NCBI RefSeq assembly: GCF_030268045.1
Contig: NZ_BSDC01000001.1
Location: forward strand, 1,178,001-1,242,000
Reading direction: 5' to 3'
DNA length: 64,000 nucleotides
Source of the DNA: Geothrix edaphica
GTDB taxonomy: Bacteria > Acidobacteriota > Holophagae > Holophagales > Holophagaceae
Below the pieces are notes generated by a model. The model had not been told where the DNA came from. It was given only the letters and a program-made list of their open reading frames with translations, and did no database searches. Positions 18,580-26,736 of this stretch are shown here, in pieces. Within the stretch, counting starts at the first letter, position 1; the number at the start of each line of letters is the position of its first letter. The position numbers and the translations under genes are program-made.

Positions 18580-18807
18580 TCAGATTCCGCCGTGGAGACG
18601 GCAGGGATGGTGATGGCAGTGTCCGCAGCGCCCCTCGCAGGGCACCCCGGGGGCCAGATCCTCTTCCGGGTCGAGCAGCGCCTTCTTATCGGGCTTGGCG
18701 GCGGTCATCGGCGCGATGACCTTGGCCACGCGGATGGTGCCCACAGCCGCCTTCCCGGGTTTGGGGCCCGGTGTCCTCTTGCGGGAGGGGGCGGCGGGAG
18801 GCGTCAC
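18580..18807 (-). CDS. Small Cys/His-rich protein, hypothetical
   Basis: A 75-codon ORF with a GTG start at 18807, 7 bp after the SCP2-repeat gene and on the same strand. The N-terminal half is Lys/Pro-rich (PPAAPSRKRTPGPKPGKAA); the C-terminus holds CEGRCGHCHHHPCRLHGG, four Cys and four His in 18 residues, a likely metal-binding knuckle. The ribosome-binding site is weak and no family is recognised. The clustered Cys/His and operon-like position argue for a real gene. It converges with the response regulator, leaving only 6 bp between them. Confidence 0.42.
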   Translation of the reverse strand: MTPPAAPSRKRTPGPKPGKAAVGTIRVAKVIAPMTAAKPDKKALLDPEEDLAPGVPCEGRCGHCHHHPCRLHGGI

Positions 18808-18814
18808 GGGAGAC

Positions 18815-20029
18815 TCAGGCTTCAGGCCGCTTGAAGCTCTTCGCGACCTTCTGCATGAGCAGCGGGTCGCCCTCGATCTGGATCTTGCCGGTCATGAAGG
18901 CCTCCTGGGCATTCAGCGTTCCGGTACTCATGGCAATGAAGTCGTCGGCCTTGGCTTTCAGGAGCGTATCACAGGGTTTCATGAGGCGGGGGAACACCAT
19001 GCAGGTGCCATTCCGGACGAAAAGCGTATAGCCCAGGTCATCAATCTGGTAACCCACGGCGGCTTCAAGATCTCCGGCTTTTTCGGCGTTGAAACGCTCA
19101 GGCATGGACTCCAGCAGGGCCTGGGCCGGGTTCACGTCCGCATCGAAGTGGGCGGTGTAGGCCGCCACCTGGCTCATGTCGCCCTTCACGGTGATGGCGC
19201 CGCCCAGCAGGGCCGCCACCAGGTTCAGCTTGCCCGCGTTGAGCGCCGCGAAATCCGCATCGGAGATGCCCAGAGCCGCGCCGCCCTCCACTTCGCCAGG
19301 TCGCACGGACAGCCCTTCCGGCTTGAAGTCCAGGCGGTAGGGCACCCCATCCACCTTCACTTCCAGGGTGCCGCTGGCGCCGCCCTTGTAGCGCTTGCGC
19401 AGGGTCGCCAGGGCCTTGCCGCCGGGCGTGTCGGGGAAGCTGATTTCAGGCTCGGCGGACCAGGTCTTCCAGGCCTTGCGGAGAAGACTCATGTCCCCCG
19501 CGTACCGGATCTGGCCACCCAGCAGGGCGGGGCCGGGCTCCGAGACACCGCAGACCAGTCCCCGCACGGCGGCTTCATCGCCGGACACTTCCGCGCCGTC
19601 GCCCCAGCTTTCCGTTCCCACGGTCACCTTGATCCCCGTCCCGGCCAGCGCGAGGCGCGCGGGCAGCAGATCCTTCAACGGCTTCACCGGGCCGCCCTGC
19701 TTCTGGGGCTTCTTGAAGAACTTGGGGAATTTCTGGAGCAGGCCGAGATCCCCGGTGCCCTTGAGCTTCCCGGTCATGAAGGCCTGCATGGGATCGAGCT
19801 TGCCTTCGTTCAGGGCGATCCAGTCCTCCGCGCCGATCACCACCACGGAGGTGGCGTCGGGCTTGGCCTCCCGCTTCAGGGAGAACACACCGTTGTCGAT
19901 CTGGCAGGTGTAGTCCCCGCCACCCTCGCCCGTCACCTGGTAGTAGACGGAGACCGTGAGCCCCTGGGCCTTCTCGGGCAGGAAGAGTTCGGGCATGAGC
20001 GCAAAGATGCCATCCACCGTCAAAGCCAT
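18815..20029 (-). CDS. Multi-repeat SCP2 sterol-carrier-domain protein
   Basis: 404 residues from the ATG at 20029, which follows GAGGTGATC; an open extension upstream is ignored. At least three SCP2-like modules are seen: about 5-95 (LNEGKLDPMQAFMTGKLKGT), a degenerate unit about 110-190, 200-290 (LNAGKLNLVAALLGGAITVKG) and 305-400 (STGTLNAQEAFMTGKIQIEG). The G-K/T-L-x-x-x-x-A-x-x-x-G-K/A-I/L motif recurs at the end of each. SCP2 domains bind fatty acyl or sterol-like lipids; single-domain forms are about 100 aa, so a tandem array is unusual. No signal peptide. Role unknown, probably lipid handling in the cytoplasm. Confidence 0.85.
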   Translation of the reverse strand: MALTVDGIFALMPELFLPEKAQGLTVSVYYQVTGEGGGDYTCQIDNGVFSLKREAKPDATSVVVIGAEDWIALNEGKLDPMQAFMTGKLKGTGDLGLLQKFPKFFKKPQKQGGPVKPLKDLLPARLALAGTGIKVTVGTESWGDGAEVSGDEAAVRGLVCGVSEPGPALLGGQIRYAGDMSLLRKAWKTWSAEPEISFPDTPGGKALATLRKRYKGGASGTLEVKVDGVPYRLDFKPEGLSVRPGEVEGGAALGISDADFAALNAGKLNLVAALLGGAITVKGDMSQVAAYTAHFDADVNPAQALLESMPERFNAEKAGDLEAAVGYQIDDLGYTLFVRNGTCMVFPRLMKPCDTLLKAKADDFIAMSTGTLNAQEAFMTGKIQIEGDPLLMQKVAKSFKRPEA

Positions 20030-20122
20030 CTGATCACCTCGGAATGTGGGATCGAGCATGGCCGGGCCCTCGGACTTCACGCAACGGTTACCAGAGGTCA
20101 GGCTCCTCCCTGCTTCTCACTG

Positions 20123-20156
20123 GGCGCAAAAGGGGCCTGATGGCCCCTTTTGCGCC
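20123..20156. terminator. Strong palindromic terminator/stem-loop after the M56 gene
   Basis: GGCGCAAAAGGGGCC - TGAT - GGCCCCTTTTGCGCC is a perfect 15-bp stem with a 4-nt loop, between the stop of the M56 gene (20170) and the start of the SCP2 gene (20029). There is no outer T-run but internal A4/T4. It probably ends blaI-M56 transcription and protects the 3' end. Confidence 0.75.
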
Positions 20157-20169
20157 GTGGTGAAAAGAT

Positions 20170-21486
20170 TCACTTCAGGCGGAACGGCATGGTGAGCTTG
20201 AATCTGGCGGGCACGGGTTTTCCTTTGACTTTGGCGGGTTCAAACTCCCAGGCCCTGGCATAACCCACGGCGCATGCGTGGAGTTCCGGGGGGCCCGAGA
20301 TGGCCTTGGCCGCCGTCACCTTGCCTTCGGTGTCGATGACCAGGACCACCACCACGGTGCCCTGGATGCGAGCGGCCTTGGCCTCGGGAGGATAAGCGGG
20401 CGCCTCGGGCTGATGCTTGACACGGATCAGCTTGAAATCCATCTCCACGGGGTCCGATGCTGCCGGTGCAGGCTTGGGGGCGTCGGTGGCCGAGAGTGTG
20501 GCGATGCCCAGGACAACCGCCAGCAGGAGGGCCGGAATGAGGGCGGCCAGGGGCGCGGCCGGAGCGTGGGTGGCATGCGGGTGCAGCAGTCGTTGAATGC
20601 GGGACATGAGGTGGCCTCCACTGGCCGCGGGGGCCAGATCGGGAATCAGGTTCGGTTGAGAGCGGAGTTCCTCCAATCCGACGAGGGCGGAGGCGTAGAG
20701 GATCGGATCGCCGCAGGCTTGTACGGCCGCATCATCGCAGCAGTGCTCGCGCTCCTGGCGGATGCGCCGGGAGAGCCACCAGACGGCGGGGTGGTAGAAC
20801 AACAGCGCTTCCGCGAAAGTCTGGAGGACATTCGCCAGGAAGTCCCCACGGCGGACATGGGCCAGTTCGTGGGCCAGCAGGGCCTCCAAAGCCTCGGGGC
20901 TCAGGGCCAGGAAAGCCGCCGCCGGGACCAGCACCATGGGTTTCAGCCAGCCCAGCACTACGAGGGAATCCACCTGGTCGGACAACCCCAGGCGGACGGG
21001 TGCTTGCACGCGGCTGCGGATTCGCATGGATTCGAACCGTGCCAGCCATTCGGCTGGCGGCGGCTGAAGGTTTCCCAGGCAAGGCCCATAGAGCCAGACC
21101 AAGGATCGCCCCACTTGCACGAGCCGCAGGCTGAAACCCAGAATCCAGGCCAGGAACAGCCAGGGAATCCAGGGACCGAGTGCCCCACGAAGCCGGACCA
21201 TCCAGCTCACGGGGCTCTGCCCTTCACCGATGGGGACGATGGCCAAGGTTCCGGACACGGGCAGCGGATCGCCGCCGATCGAGATCCAGATCAGGGTTCC
21301 GGCGAAGGTGAGGACCAGCAGGCCCAGCGTTCCCACCGCGATGGCGTAGCGGAGGTCCGCGGAATGTCGCTGCGCCAGCCGGAGCGCCACCACCGCCAGC
21401 AGGGCCAACAGCGCGCCCTGCCAGAGGCTGTGGAGCAGGGTCCAGCCGATGGCCTGCAATACAGGGAAGGATGATAGGTCGATCAT
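20170..21486 (-). CDS. BlaR1/MecR1-type M56 membrane peptidase with TonB C-terminal domain
   Basis: 438 residues. N-terminal transmembrane helices surround a zinc-peptidase core with HELAHVRRGDF at 206-216 and an EREHCCDDAA third-ligand region near 248. A further helix follows (PLAALIPALLLAVVLGIATL) and a periplasmic C-terminus from about 345 ending in a TonB-type domain (PAYPPEAKAARIQGTVVVV, WEFEPAKVKGKPVPARF). The beta-lactam sensor domain of BlaR1 is missing and replaced by the TonB module. It overlaps blaI by 4 nt; the peptidase presumably inactivates the BlaI-like repressor when an envelope signal arrives. Confidence 0.9.
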   Translation of the reverse strand: MIDLSSFPVLQAIGWTLLHSLWQGALLALLAVVALRLAQRHSADLRYAIAVGTLGLLVLTFAGTLIWISIGGDPLPVSGTLAIVPIGEGQSPVSWMVRLRGALGPWIPWLFLAWILGFSLRLVQVGRSLVWLYGPCLGNLQPPPAEWLARFESMRIRSRVQAPVRLGLSDQVDSLVVLGWLKPMVLVPAAAFLALSPEALEALLAHELAHVRRGDFLANVLQTFAEALLFYHPAVWWLSRRIRQEREHCCDDAAVQACGDPILYASALVGLEELRSQPNLIPDLAPAASGGHLMSRIQRLLHPHATHAPAAPLAALIPALLLAVVLGIATLSATDAPKPAPAASDPVEMDFKLIRVKHQPEAPAYPPEAKAARIQGTVVVVLVIDTEGKVTAAKAISGPPELHACAVGYARAWEFEPAKVKGKPVPARFKLTMPFRLK

Positions 21487-21869
21487 CGGGCCCTCCCCTT
21501 GGCGTCATTCAGCAGCTTGCGGATGTCCTCCAGTTCCTCGGCCGAGGCGGGCTCGGTTTCGAGGGCCTGGAGGACGAGTTCCCGACGATTGCCCGCGAAG
21601 GCCTTCTGCAGAAGTTCCTTCAACAGGCAGCGCTGGGTTTCGGCCTCCCCCTGGAGGGTCCGGTAGGTGTGGGAGCGCGCGCGTTCGTCCCGGGCCACCA
21701 GGCCCTTCTCCACCATGATCTGCATGAGCTTCAACACGGTGGTGTAGCCCATGTCCCGGTCCTTCGACAATTCGGTGTGCACATCCCGAACGGTCGAGGG
21801 ACCCCGCGACCAGAGGACCCGCAGAATGGCGAGCTCGCCATCGGACGGGCGGATGGGCGCGGTAGTCAT
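21483..21869 (-). CDS. BlaI/MecI-family transcriptional repressor
   Basis: 128 residues: a winged-helix domain (PSDGELAILRVLWSRGPSTVRDVHTEL, GYTTVLKLMQIMVEKGLVARDE) and the C-terminal dimerisation helix typical of Penicillinase_R proteins. The ATG at 21869 has GGAGGC 4 nt upstream. The promoter just before it is overlapped by two perfect palindromes, so autoregulation is expected, with relief by the coupled M56 peptidase. Because the palindromes lie between this gene and the divergent ppx-like gene, that gene could be in the regulon too. Confidence 0.93.
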   Translation of the reverse strand: MTTAPIRPSDGELAILRVLWSRGPSTVRDVHTELSKDRDMGYTTVLKLMQIMVEKGLVARDERARSHTYRTLQGEAETQRCLLKELLQKAFAGNRRELVLQALETEPASAEELEDIRKLLNDAKGRAR

Positions 21870-21890
21870 GAAGCCTCCAGGGGGTCTGGA

Positions 21891-21920
21891 GACAACATAC
21901 GAATCAATTCGTATGTTGTC
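21891..21920. promoter_or_regulatory. Palindromic operator 1 (BlaI-type)
   Basis: Perfect inverted repeat: GACAACATACGAAT, 2-nt centre CA, ATTCGTATGTTGTC (30 bp). It covers the -10 hexamer and spacer of the blaI promoter. The core ACGAAT-NN-ATTCGT is shared with operator 2, centred 23 bp away. The BlaI assignment is inferred from position. Confidence 0.8.
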
Positions 21921-21922
21921 AA
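21894..21922 (-). promoter_or_regulatory. Promoter of the blaI-M56 operon
   Basis: On the minus strand, perfect -35 TTGACA (21922-21917), 17-bp spacer, -10 TATGTT (21899-21894). The start of transcription would be about 25 nt before the blaI ATG. The promoter is embedded in the two palindromes, so a bound repressor would exclude RNA polymerase. Confidence 0.8.
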
Positions 21923-21935
21923 CGAATCGATTCGT
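21922..21935. promoter_or_regulatory. Palindromic operator 2 (BlaI-type)
   Basis: Perfect 14-bp palindrome ACGAATCGATTCGT, starting inside the -35 hexamer of the blaI promoter. It shares ACGAAT-NN-ATTCGT with operator 1, about two helical turns away, which would allow cooperative binding on one face. Confidence 0.72.
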
Positions 21936-21970
21936 AATTTTTGGGGGCGCCATCCGGCCACAATCGTTCC

Positions 21971-23467
21971 ATGCGGATCGCGGCCGTCGACGTCGGATCG
22001 AACTCCATCCACCTGGTGGTGGTGGAGGCGGATCCCATGGGGGGTCAGCTGGTCCTGGCCCGGGAGAAGGCCATGGTGCGCCTGGCCCGCGGCGAGGCAC
22101 GCTCTGGCGAGATCGGTCCCGAGGCCTTCCGGGCCGGCCTTGATGCCCTGGCCCAGATGGCGAAGGTCATCCAGGGCTTTGAGTGCGAGACCGTGATGGC
22201 CTGCGGCACGGCGGCCCTGCGCGACGCGAAGAATGCCCAGGTCTTCGTCATGGAGGCCGAGTCGCTGGGCATCGCCATCCAGGTGATCTCCGGTGAGGAG
22301 GAGGCCCGGCTCATCCACCAGGCCGTCTCCCACGCCATCCCCTTCCCCCTGGAGCCCGTTGCCCTGGTGGACATCGGCGGCGGCAGCACCGAGCTGACGT
22401 GGGTGCAGGCCGGGCGCGTGGCGGCCAGCATCTCCCTTCCATGGGGCCTCCAGCGCCTGGCGGATGCGGCCCAGACCTCGAACCCGCCCACGGCCCACGA
22501 CCTCAAGCGGCTGCGGAAGATGATCCGACGCATCCTCAAGAAGGCCCGCAAGGACCTGCCCACGGAGCTGCCCGAGCCCACGCTCATCCTGGGCACCTCA
22601 GGCACCCTGGAGGATCTGGCCAAAGGCTCGGACGACGGCCGGGGATTCACGGCGGAGCAGCTCCGGGCCTACGCCCTGAAGCTCTGGCGGACGGATGTCC
22701 AGCAGCGCACCGAGCGCCTGGGTGTGGATCCCAAGCGCGCCGAGGTGCTGCACGTGGGTGCCATCTGGGCCCTCTCCCTCATGGAGTGGCTGGGCACCCC
22801 GCCCCTGCGCCACCTGCCTGTGGGCCTGCGAGAGGGCATGATCTGGGAGGCCCTCAAGCACGGCGGGGCCGCCATCCCGCCCCTGGCGGACCGCCGCCGG
22901 GCCTCCATCGAGCAGCTGGCGGCGCGCCTGGATCCCGACCCCGGTCACAGTCGCCATGTGGCCCTGCTGGCGGACCAGCTCTTCCTGGCGCTCCAGCCGC
23001 ACTTCGAACTGGGCGACACCGAGCGCCAGTGGCTGGCCTTCGCCGCGCGGGTGCATGACGTCGGCTTCTCGGTGTCCGAGAAGGACCACCACAAGCATGG
23101 TGAGTATCTGGTGCGCAATGCGGCCCTGCCTGGCTTCTGGCCGGAGGAGGTGGATGTGCTCGCCCAGGTGGTGCGCTTCCACCGGGGCAAGCCGCCCCAT
23201 CACGCGAAGCACGAGGCGTTCCGGGCTCTGGCGCCCTGGCACCGCCAGGTGGTCCGCAAGCTGGCGGCCCTGGTGCGGGGGGCCGATGCCCTGGACCGCC
23301 GGCGCCGCCAGGCGGTGCGTGGCCTGTCCGTGGACATCGACGACGACACCCTGCGGGTGCACCTGGAGGCCACCGGGGATGTGGAACCGGAGATGGAGGC
23401 TTTCCGCGAGAAGGCCGCCCTCCTGGGAACCCTGCTGGACCGCAGGATCGAAGTCACCGTAGTCTGA
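21971..23467 (+). CDS. Ppx/GppA-family phosphatase with C-terminal HD domain
   Basis: 498 residues. The N-terminal actin-like domain has AAVDVGSNSIHLVVVE, ACGTAALRDAKN, ISGEEEARLIHQAV and the phosphate-binding LVDIGGGSTEL near 140, as in exopolyphosphatase/pppGpp phosphohydrolase. From about 310 an HD-type helical domain follows (DPGHSRHVALLADQLF, FAARVHDVGFSVSEKDHHKHG), as in long Ppx proteins. It hydrolyses polyphosphate and/or pppGpp; sequence alone cannot choose. The ATG at 21971 is used; the open frame upstream crosses the BlaI operators and is ignored. Divergent from blaI. Confidence 0.92.
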   Translation: MRIAAVDVGSNSIHLVVVEADPMGGQLVLAREKAMVRLARGEARSGEIGPEAFRAGLDALAQMAKVIQGFECETVMACGTAALRDAKNAQVFVMEAESLGIAIQVISGEEEARLIHQAVSHAIPFPLEPVALVDIGGGSTELTWVQAGRVAASISLPWGLQRLADAAQTSNPPTAHDLKRLRKMIRRILKKARKDLPTELPEPTLILGTSGTLEDLAKGSDDGRGFTAEQLRAYALKLWRTDVQQRTERLGVDPKRAEVLHVGAIWALSLMEWLGTPPLRHLPVGLREGMIWEALKHGGAAIPPLADRRRASIEQLAARLDPDPGHSRHVALLADQLFLALQPHFELGDTERQWLAFAARVHDVGFSVSEKDHHKHGEYLVRNAALPGFWPEEVDVLAQVVRFHRGKPPHHAKHEAFRALAPWHRQVVRKLAALVRGADALDRRRRQAVRGLSVDIDDDTLRVHLEATGDVEPEMEAFREKAALLGTLLDRRIEVTVV

Positions 23468-23474
23468 TTCCTCC

Positions 23475-24674
23475 ATGACACTGGACGAGCTGATCAATGA
23501 CTGGAACGGCCCTCAGGCAGAAGGCCGGATCCCGATACTCCTCGACGAGACCCTGCGCGACGGCCTCCAGAGCCCTTCCGTGCGTGATCCGGACATCGCC
23601 GCCAAGCGCGACCTGATCCACCGTCTCGCCAGCCTGGGGGTGGACGCCGTGGACCTGGGCATGCCCGGGGCGGGGCCGAAGGCCCTGGCGGCCGTGCGGG
23701 CGCTCATGGTCGAGATCCGGGATCACCGCCTGCCCCTCCAGCCCAACGTGGCCGTGCGGACCATCGAGGCGGACCTGATCCAGGTAGCGGAGATCCAGCA
23801 GCGCGTGGGGTTCCCGCTGGAGGCCGGCGCCTTCCTGGGATCCAGCCCCATCCGCATGGATGTAGAAGGGTGGGACCTTGCCTTCCTGGTGGACACGGCG
23901 CGCAAAGCCGTGGCCTTCTGCCGCCGCCACGACGTGCCCGTGATGATGGTGACCGAGGACAGCACCCGGGCCCGGCCCGACGTGCTGAAGGCCATCTACG
24001 TTGCCGCCCTCGACGAGGGGGCCCAGTCCATCTGCCTCTCGGATACCTGCGGCCACGCCACGCCCGACGGCGTTCGGCGGCTGGTGCGCTTCATCAGGGA
24101 CGAGGTCGTCCGGGACCGCCCGGTGAACATCGACTGGCACGGGCACAACGACCGGGGGCTGGGCGTGGCCAATGCCATCGCCGCCTTCGAGGCCGGCGCG
24201 GACCGCCTCCACGGCACCATCCTGGGTATCGGAGAGCGCTGCGGCAACGTGGCCCTGGACCAGCTCATGATCAACCTGCACCTCATGGGCTACCCCAAGG
24301 GGGACCTCACGGACCTGCCTGCCCTCGCAGAGCGCGTGGCCGAGCTGTGCGATGTGGTGATCCCCGCCAACTACCCGGTGCTGGGCCGCGACGCCTTCCG
24401 CACGGGCACGGGCGTCCATGCCGCCGCCATCGTGAAGGCCCTGCATCGGGGCGACGTGGACCTGGCGGATGCCGTCTACTCCGGCGTTCCCGCCGCCCTG
24501 GTGGGCCGGCGGCAGGAGATCGAGATCGGCCCCATGGCGGGGCACAGCAACGTCATCTACTGGCTTGAGCTCAACGGGTACGACCCCAGTCCCGACCGCG
24601 TGGAACGGGTCCTCCAGGCCGCCAAGAACAGCCCACGGATCCTCAGCGAGGCCCAGATCCGGGCCGTGCTCTAG
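23475..24674 (+). CDS. HMGL-like acyltransferase related to 2-isopropylmalate/homocitrate synthase
   Basis: 399 residues of the DRE-TIM aldolase family: LLDETLRDGLQSPS (metal-binding Asp, catalytic Arg) near residue 22, DWHGHNDRGLGVANAIAAFEAGA (metal His pair) near 218, and GIGERCGNVALDQL. The C-terminal LeuA dimerisation/feedback domain is missing; the protein ends with a shorter helical communication region. It condenses acetyl-CoA with a 2-oxo acid, but whether the product is isopropylmalate, citramalate or homocitrate is not decided, and no leuBCD lies nearby. It begins 7 bp after the ppx-like gene. Confidence 0.85.
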   Translation: MTLDELINDWNGPQAEGRIPILLDETLRDGLQSPSVRDPDIAAKRDLIHRLASLGVDAVDLGMPGAGPKALAAVRALMVEIRDHRLPLQPNVAVRTIEADLIQVAEIQQRVGFPLEAGAFLGSSPIRMDVEGWDLAFLVDTARKAVAFCRRHDVPVMMVTEDSTRARPDVLKAIYVAALDEGAQSICLSDTCGHATPDGVRRLVRFIRDEVVRDRPVNIDWHGHNDRGLGVANAIAAFEAGADRLHGTILGIGERCGNVALDQLMINLHLMGYPKGDLTDLPALAERVAELCDVVIPANYPVLGRDAFRTGTGVHAAAIVKALHRGDVDLADAVYSGVPAALVGRRQEIEIGPMAGHSNVIYWLELNGYDPSPDRVERVLQAAKNSPRILSEAQIRAVL

Positions 24675-24710
24675 GCCTGGGGCGGGTGGAGGCGAACTCC
24701 ACCCCGGTCA

Positions 24711-26612
24711 TTACAACGGGAACCTCAACCCCTTGTCGCCCTTCACCTCCACCGTCTCGTTCTTGCTGCCTTTGGGGCCTCGGACGGTGACGGTGTGGCG
24801 GCCCTCCGTGAGCTTGACGCCGCTGCCGTCGCTTTCGATGCCCGCATCCTGGCCATCCACGAGGACCTTGCCGGTGCCAGGGAAGGTCTCGACGGTGAGG
24901 GTGGCGAGGGGGGGCAGATTCAGGGGCGCGGTCTGGCCGGCGGTCACACTCAGGGTCCGAATCTCCTTGAAGTAGTGCTTCGGGCTGGCCAACTCGACCT
25001 TGTGGGAGCCGGGAGGCAGCGGGAGCTTGGCACCAGGGGCGAAGTCACCCATGTCCTTGCCGTCCACCCTCACGCGCACGCCGAAGGCGCCGGCCAGCCT
25101 GATGAGGCCGGGGGCGTTGGGATCCAGGGGCGGCTCCTGGCGGGCGTCGGCGGTGGTCCCCTCCTTCAGCTCGAAGACCCTCCCGCCCGGAGCCTCGCCG
25201 GGGGCAAAATCCGAGGCGTAGCCCAGCTTCTCCTTGGTGAGGGTGAGGCGATGGGGCTGCCCATGGTTCCACGACACCTTGAGGGGCGTTGCGCCCTCCA
25301 ACGGTTTCTCGTCCAGCACGACCGAGGCGCCGGGCGGCACGGAATCGATGAGCTCCTCGCTGACGATGGCCGCCAGGGTGAAGGTCGGAGGCGCTTCGCC
25401 TGGCTTGAAGGCGTACTCCATGGGCCGGAAGCCCTTGAGTTCCAGCCGCAGGGCATCCCCGGCCCGCAGGGGCTGGCTCATAGGGGTGGTGCCCACGGCC
25501 TGGTCGTTCAGGAAGACCTTGGCCCCCGCAGGCTGAGAGTCGATGGGAAGGCGGACGACCTTCGGACCCTGGAATAGGAACCAGCCGCCCCCCGCCAGGG
25601 CGGCCAAGGCGGCCGCGGCGAGCCAGATCCGGCCGGAGCCCCGGGGTTCGGGCCGCGCCACCACCATGGTCTCGTCGAAGGAGGTCGACCGGATCTCGGG
25701 GATGGGGGAATCTCCGTTCATCTTCAGGAGCCCGAGGAGCTCGCGGCGGTCCTCCTTGCCGAGGTCCACCACGGCGTCGAGCAGCTCGCGGACGAAGGCC
25801 GTGCAGGTGGCGTAGCGGTCTTCGGGACGCTTGGACAGCACCTTGTCGAAGATGCGGCGCCAGCCATCCGGGAGGACCCCGAGCACCGGCGGCTGCACCT
25901 CCACGGGCGGCTCGTTGACGATGCGGTAGAGGATGGTGTTGATGGAGGTGCCGGGGAACGGCGACTGGCCGCTCATCAGCTCGAAGACCAGCACGCCGAA
26001 GCTGAAGATGTCCGAGCGGCTGTCCACGGTGCCTTCGCGGATCTGCTCGGGGCTCGCATAGCTGGGTGTGCCCAGGAAGGTTCCGGTCTGGGTGAGGCTG
26101 GCATCCTCGCGCTTCGCGATGCCGAAGTCCATGAGCTTGGGGTGGCCATCCTCGCCCACCATGGCGTTCCCGGGCTTCACGTCGCGGTGGACGATGCCCT
26201 TGGCATGCGCGTGGTCCAGCGCCTCCGCCAGGCCCGCGGCGATGCGCAGCTTCTCCTTGTTGGGCAGTGCCGCACCCTCCTTCATCAGGCCGTCGAGGGG
26301 CTTGCCCGGCACGAACTCCATGGCCAGGAAGGGCCCGTAGCCCTCCTCCTCGCCCACATCGTAGATGGCCACGATGCCCGGGTGGTTCAGCAGGCCGGAG
26401 ACCTCCGCCTCCCGCTGGAAGCGCATCAGGTGTTCGTGACGGTCCGCATCGGTCGTCACGGCGTCGAGCTTCATGAGCTTGATGGCCACCTTGCGCTTGA
26501 TGCGGGGGTCCTCGGCGAGCACGACGCTGCCCATGGCCCCGGAGCCCAGGAGGCGCAGGACCTGGTAGCGGCCGATGGTCTTGGGGAGGTTCAAGTTGTC
26601 GAGTTCTGCCAT
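24711..26612 (-). CDS. Serine/threonine protein kinase with extracytoplasmic PEGA repeats
   Basis: 633 residues. The kinase domain (about 15-275) has GSGAMGSVVLA, VAIKLMKLD, IVHRDVKPGNAM, LMDFGIAK and an SPEQ-type activation segment. A single transmembrane helix at about 327-346 (IWLAAAALAALAGGGWFLF) is followed by an outer part of about 285 residues with PEGA-like modules: IDSQPAGAKVFLNDQAVGTTP, IDSVPPGASVVLDEKPLEG, FGVRVRVDGKDMG, VETFPGTGKVLVDGQDAG. PEGA domains probably bind envelope polysaccharide or protein, so this is a likely envelope-state sensor. Divergent from the glycosyltransferase gene, its possible functional neighbour. Confidence 0.93.
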   Translation of the reverse strand: MAELDNLNLPKTIGRYQVLRLLGSGAMGSVVLAEDPRIKRKVAIKLMKLDAVTTDADRHEHLMRFQREAEVSGLLNHPGIVAIYDVGEEEGYGPFLAMEFVPGKPLDGLMKEGAALPNKEKLRIAAGLAEALDHAHAKGIVHRDVKPGNAMVGEDGHPKLMDFGIAKREDASLTQTGTFLGTPSYASPEQIREGTVDSRSDIFSFGVLVFELMSGQSPFPGTSINTILYRIVNEPPVEVQPPVLGVLPDGWRRIFDKVLSKRPEDRYATCTAFVRELLDAVVDLGKEDRRELLGLLKMNGDSPIPEIRSTSFDETMVVARPEPRGSGRIWLAAAALAALAGGGWFLFQGPKVVRLPIDSQPAGAKVFLNDQAVGTTPMSQPLRAGDALRLELKGFRPMEYAFKPGEAPPTFTLAAIVSEELIDSVPPGASVVLDEKPLEGATPLKVSWNHGQPHRLTLTKEKLGYASDFAPGEAPGGRVFELKEGTTADARQEPPLDPNAPGLIRLAGAFGVRVRVDGKDMGDFAPGAKLPLPPGSHKVELASPKHYFKEIRTLSVTAGQTAPLNLPPLATLTVETFPGTGKVLVDGQDAGIESDGSGVKLTEGRHTVTVRGPKGSKNETVEVKGDKGLRFPL

Positions 26613-26691
26613 GCCAGCATCCTACCGGACGATCGGAGATGGAGTGGTAGATTGTCATGTTTTTCGTGGATTTTCCGGCCTCCCGTGCCAC

Positions 26692-26734
26692 AATAAACCA
26701 CAGGCCCGCTGACCCGGGCCGAGGGAGGTTTATT
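26692..26734 (+). promoter_or_regulatory. Hairpin enclosing the ribosome-binding site of the glycosyltransferase gene
   Basis: Outer arms AATAAACC (26692-26699) and GGTTTATT (26727-26734) enclose an inner stem GGCCCG/CGGGCC with a 6-nt loop. The purine-rich GAGGGAGG ribosome-binding site (26721-26728) is partly inside the structure, and the start codon is 2 bp beyond it. This could throttle translation. It is structure read by eye; no ligand is implied. Confidence 0.45.
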
Positions 26735-26736
26735 CC

